A stretch of 6,622 nucleotides of DNA from Methanobrevibacter sp. (GTDB lineage Archaea > Methanobacteriota > Methanobacteria > Methanobacteriales > Methanobacteriaceae), in NCBI GenBank assembly GCA_031261945.1, contig JAISIQ010000107.1, positions 1 to 6,622 of the forward strand, given 5' to 3'. Below the pieces are notes generated by a model that worked only from the letters and a program-made list of their open reading frames with translations, did no database searches and was not told the origin of the DNA. Position numbers and translations under genes: made by a program. Below are positions 5,484 through 6,622 of this stretch, one piece after another. Numbering within the stretch: position 1 is the first letter of the stretch; each line of letters begins with the position of its first letter.

Positions 5484-5921
5484 ATGGATAATATGAAAAT
5501 TGCAAGGTTAATTTTTTTAGGAGCAAGTATTGGTTGTTTTGTTATAAGTTTAGTTGAACTTTTAATGATTTCAATTGTTGGATTTAGTAATTTCTCTTTA
5601 AATGGTTATGAGATATTTAATTTTATTATTGGAGGAATTGTTGTTGGAATTGTTTTTGCTTTAGGGTCTTTGATTTATGAAAGAGAGGATTTATCACTTT
5701 TAACTCAAACAGCTATTCAAATGGGTTCTGGATTCATTGTTTTATTTATTGTAGGTATTTATCTTCAATGGATTCCAATTAATGAAGGTATTGCTGCAAT
5801 TATAACTTGGATTATAATATCTTTAATCTTTGGATTCGTATTTTGGGGAGGTTTTTATATTCGCTCCCGTTTTGAGGCTAAACGAATTAATCAGAAACTT
5901 AAAAATAGAAATAATAATTAG
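5484..5921 (+). CDS. DUF3021-like four-helix membrane protein, likely partner of the LytTR regulator
   Basis: This 145-residue protein has four predicted transmembrane helices at about 9-31, 44-65, 78-98 and 104-126. A cytoplasmic loop, YEREDLSLLTQTAIQ (65-79), lies between helices 2 and 3, and a basic tail (127-145, many Arg/Lys/Asn) should be cytosolic. Size, topology and the E-x-x-x-LSLL-x-x-T loop fit the DUF3021 family, which in Firmicutes is commonly encoded next to LytTR regulators. In streptococcal LytTR regulatory systems (HdrRM, BrsRM) the membrane partner inhibits its regulator; the same role is inferred here. There is no signal peptide, enzyme motif or extracellular domain, so what it senses cannot be read from the sequence. 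GAGGTG (5473-5478) is 5 nt before the ATG. The gene is 21 bp behind the LytTR gene and certainly in the same operon. Confidence 0.82.
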   Translation: MDNMKIARLIFLGASIGCFVISLVELLMISIVGFSNFSLNGYEIFNFIIGGIVVGIVFALGSLIYEREDLSLLTQTAIQMGSGFIVLFIVGIYLQWIPINEGIAAIITWIIISLIFGFVFWGGFYIRSRFEAKRINQKLKNRNNN

Positions 5922-6104
5922 TAATATTGGTAGTTAATATATTAGTAGTTAGTATTATTAGTTAGTATTAGTAGGTAAATTAGTAGTTAGTAAATTAGTA
6001 GTTAGTATTGGTAGTTAGTAATATATTGGCAGTATTAGTAGTAATATTATTATTAATAATAACATTAATAACATATAGTAATAAATAAACATATAGTAAT
6101 AATA
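5922..6104. repeat. Repeat-rich gap with TAGTAGTTAGTA and ACATATAGTAATAA units
   Basis: GTAAATTAGTAGTTA is duplicated exactly in tandem at 5975-5989 and 5990-6004, with a decayed third copy (GTATTGGTAGTTA) from 6005. Related TAGTAGTTAGTA words start near 5943. TTGGTAGTTA occurs at 5926 and 6008. To the right, AACATATAGTAATAA is repeated at 6070-6084 and 6088-6102, with an 18-bp period. Stops interrupt all frames. No gene, terminator hairpin or RNA was recognised; the right-hand part overlaps the likely promoter of the next gene. Confidence 0.7.
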
Positions 6105-6110
6105 TAATAA
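6100..6110 (+). promoter_or_regulatory. Possible TATA box for the sua5 gene
   Basis: AATATAATAAA is centred about 33 bp before the ATG at 6138. It predicts a start near 6131 and a leader of about 7 nt with only a weak GTGAG ribosome binding site (6130-6134). The surroundings are AT-rich enough that other boxes are possible. Confidence 0.3.
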
Positions 6111-6137
6111 AAAATAAGATGATTGTATTGTGAGTTT

Positions 6138-6622
6138 ATGAAAATAATAAAAATGGATCCTAAGGATCCTGATTTGGATTTAATAGATGAAGCTATTGAA
6201 GTATTAGCTCAAGGAAAGTTAGTAATTTATCCTACTGATACTATTTATGGATTAGGTGCAAATATTTTTGATGAAAATGCTGTAAACAAAATATACAATA
6301 TAAAAAAAAGAGATAAATCTAAATCACTTTCAATATGTCTTTCGTCTATTGAAGCGATTTCTTTTATAGCTAATATTCCTAAAATATATGAAGATTTATT
6401 AATAAGAAATCTTCCAGGACCATTTACATTTTTAATTCAAAAAAAAGCTATTGTTCCTAAATATCTATTATCTAATACTAAAAATCATTCACTTATTTCA
6501 AAAAATGGAGATATTGAAACTAAAATAGGTGTTAGAGTTCCAGATTGTAAAATAGCTATGGCTTTAGCTCAAGTATTTCCAATAACAGCTACAAGCGCAA
6601 ATTTATCAGGACAACCTACTTT
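6138..6622 (+). CDS. Sua5/YciO/YrdC threonylcarbamoyl-AMP synthase (3' partial)
   Basis: This enzyme makes threonylcarbamoyl-AMP from threonine, bicarbonate and ATP, the first step of the t6A37 modification of ANN-decoding tRNAs. The frame runs off the window after 161 complete codons. Family blocks appear in order: LVIYPTDTIYGLGAN (28-42), the KKRDKSKSLSI substrate-binding segment (56-66), LPGPFTFLI (92-100), IGVRVPD (130-136) and PITATSANLSGQPT (148-161). The stretch before IGVRVPD (about 110-129) seems longer than in typical TsaC. Too little remains to tell a short TsaC-like form from a Sua5 form with an extra C-terminal domain, so no symbol is given. The ATG at 6138 follows a weak GTGAG; an ATG at 6153 is a less likely alternative. 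Codons 6-11 contain two GGATCC sites 9 bp apart, encoding the repeat DPKDP. Confidence 0.93.
   Translation, partial: MKIIKMDPKDPDLDLIDEAIEVLAQGKLVIYPTDTIYGLGANIFDENAVNKIYNIKKRDKSKSLSICLSSIEAISFIANIPKIYEDLLIRNLPGPFTFLIQKKAIVPKYLLSNTKNHSLISKNGDIETKIGVRVPDCKIAMALAQVFPITATSANLSGQPT

Noticed and set aside
6155..6169. Two GGATCC palindromes 9 bp apart at the start of sua5
   Set aside because: They are explained by the coding sequence MDPKDP; there is no sign of an operator or cloning artefact beyond this.

Overview
The window reads as a chromosomal segment of a very AT-rich methanogenic archaeon of the Methanobacteriales, most likely Methanobrevibacter or a close relative; the species cannot be fixed from the sequence alone. 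Support comes from an archaeal-type alanyl-tRNA synthetase, a rhodanese-less ThiI with three cysteines, the archaeal bifunctional fructose-1,6-bisphosphate aldolase/phosphatase, an archaetidylinositol-phosphate-synthase-like enzyme for ether lipids and a DUF357 protein. TATA-like boxes sit about 26 bp before predicted transcript starts, and several ribosome binding sites are GAGGTG-type.

Layout: (1) 1-652, the 3' end of alaS (+). (2) 653-1069, a low-complexity ATT/AGT-rich gap. (3) 1070-2218, thiI (+). (4) 2219-2651, a 433-bp gap with T-tract terminators, a cluster of AATTTGAT elements and four helically phased AAGTRTTTAAA repeats just before fbp. (5) 2652-3746, fbp (+). (6) 3747-3988, a pyrimidine-rich hexanucleotide array between convergent genes, bounded exactly at both stop codons by an 11-bp direct repeat. 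(7) 3989-4827, a minus-strand pair: a CDP-alcohol phosphatidyltransferase and a DUF357 gene coupled by a TAATG overlap. (8) 4828-4979, a divergent promoter region. (9) 4980-5921, a two-gene operon (+) of a LytTR-domain regulator and a four-helix DUF3021-like membrane protein. (10) 5922-6137, a repeat-rich gap. (11) 6138-6622, the 5' part of a Sua5/YrdC threonylcarbamoyl-AMP synthase gene (+), cut by the window edge.

Most genes are housekeeping: tRNA charging (alaS), tRNA thiolation (thiI), t6A modification of tRNA (sua5), gluconeogenesis (fbp) and inositol ether-lipid synthesis. The accessory element is the LytTR/DUF3021 pair, which has the architecture of the LytTR regulatory systems known mainly from Firmicutes: a soluble DNA-binding protein with a small membrane partner that holds it inactive. 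Finding one in a methanogen is the most interesting gene-level observation.

At the DNA level, each long gap has its own simple-repeat style. Coding regions are also peppered with the palindrome AATAGCTATT and its core ATAGCT. No tRNA, rRNA, CRISPR array, transposase or phage gene was seen.
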